Under the pieces are notes generated by a model that saw only the letters and a program-made list of their open reading frames with translations, was not told the origin of the DNA and made no database searches. Of a DNA stretch of 5,730 nucleotides, positions 5,481 to 5,730 are shown piece by piece. Each line of letters starts with the position of its first letter. Within the stretch, counting starts at the first letter, position 1. Source of the stretch: Cyanobacteria bacterium T3Sed10_376R1m (GTDB lineage Bacteria; Cyanobacteriota; Cyanobacteriia; Cyanobacteriales; Cyanobacteriaceae). The position numbers and the translations under genes are program-made. Location of the stretch: NCBI GenBank assembly GCA_003566215.1, contig PXEJ01000277.1:1-5730 (forward strand), in the 5' to 3' direction.

Positions 5481-5730
5481 CTTTGCACCCTCTCGAAGAA
5501 TCTAACAAAACCTTTATTCAAGTTTATAATGAGAGAAATAGACGGGTAATGTTTATTTTGTGGCATATTTTTTTATGTATATGTTAACAATATTTATAGC
5601 TAAGACCTTGAACTAAATCATTTTACGATAGGGTGGTCTATTACCATGTTCGTTCGGGATAATTAACAAAGGCTTAATTTTTTTAACATTAATTGTGTGA
5701 AAGTAGTTTTCCTACATAAACCCTATCTAA
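5481..5730. other. AT-rich right-hand intergenic end, no supported gene
   Basis: Both strands have frequent stops and I see no convincing coding sequence. The left part should hold the promoter of the DUF3119-like gene. Further right are an inverted repeat AATTAA/TTAATT (5661-5666, 5674-5679) running into a T7 tract (5678-5684). An 8-base inverted pair, GATAGGGT (5627-5634) and ACCCTATC (5720-5727), is also present. A gene beyond the window may use part of this as its control region. Confidence 0.5.

Noticed and set aside
5296..5505. Open frame of 69 codons on the plus strand
   Set aside because: It is antisense to the DUF3119-like gene and shows no independent support.
5697..5730. Possible GTG start of a plus-strand gene running off the right edge (KVVFLHKPYL after the start)
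   Set aside because: Only eleven codons are visible and there is no ribosome-binding site upstream.
5689..5730. Possible C-terminal tail of a minus-strand gene entering from the right (13 codons, then a stop)
   Set aside because: It is too short to support, and an open stretch of this length is expected by chance.

Overview
The window looks like ordinary chromosomal DNA from a low-GC, probably unicellular cyanobacterium (a Cyanobacterium/Geminocystis-like lineage is my inference). The evidence is a SufR-type regulator with the cyanobacterial cysteine signature, a clpR-clpP pair (ClpR is restricted to cyanobacteria and plastids), two HIP1 octamers (GCGATCGC), three protein families that I recognise as cyanobacterial DUFs, and very AT-rich spacers. 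I see no mobile element, CRISPR array, tRNA or rRNA.

Layout. Bases 1-1292 hold three closely packed + strand genes: the 3' end of sufR (cut by the window edge), an 82-residue protein of unknown function, and a NlpC/P60 cysteine peptidase with an N-terminal SH3-like part. They run toward a minus-strand operon at 1368-2688, clpR then clpP (ClpP3 type), with a hairpin between the two blocks. A 201-bp spacer with three phased GTTAAT half-sites separates clpR from a divergent four-helix membrane protein at 2890-3360 (DUF4079-like). A GC-rich hairpin at 3400-3430 lies between that gene and the converging minus-strand gene at 3452-4900 (DUF3086-like, with an acidic N-terminus, a coiled coil and a conserved C-terminal domain). 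Upstream of it on the same strand is a small membrane protein at 5076-5480 (DUF3119-like). The last 250 bases carry no gene I can support.

How the genes work together. ClpR and ClpP should form one mixed proteolytic core, with ClpR as the inactive subunit. SufR controls Fe-S cluster assembly genes, but those genes are not visible here. The NlpC/P60 enzyme trims cell-wall peptides, and its link to sufR is positional only. The DUF3086-like and DUF3119-like genes may form a unit of unknown function; a strand-specific hairpin lies in the spacer between them. I found no clear new multi-gene system. The points most worth checking are the phased operator-like array upstream of clpR, the hairpin at 4990-5018, and the DUF3119/DUF3086 pair.
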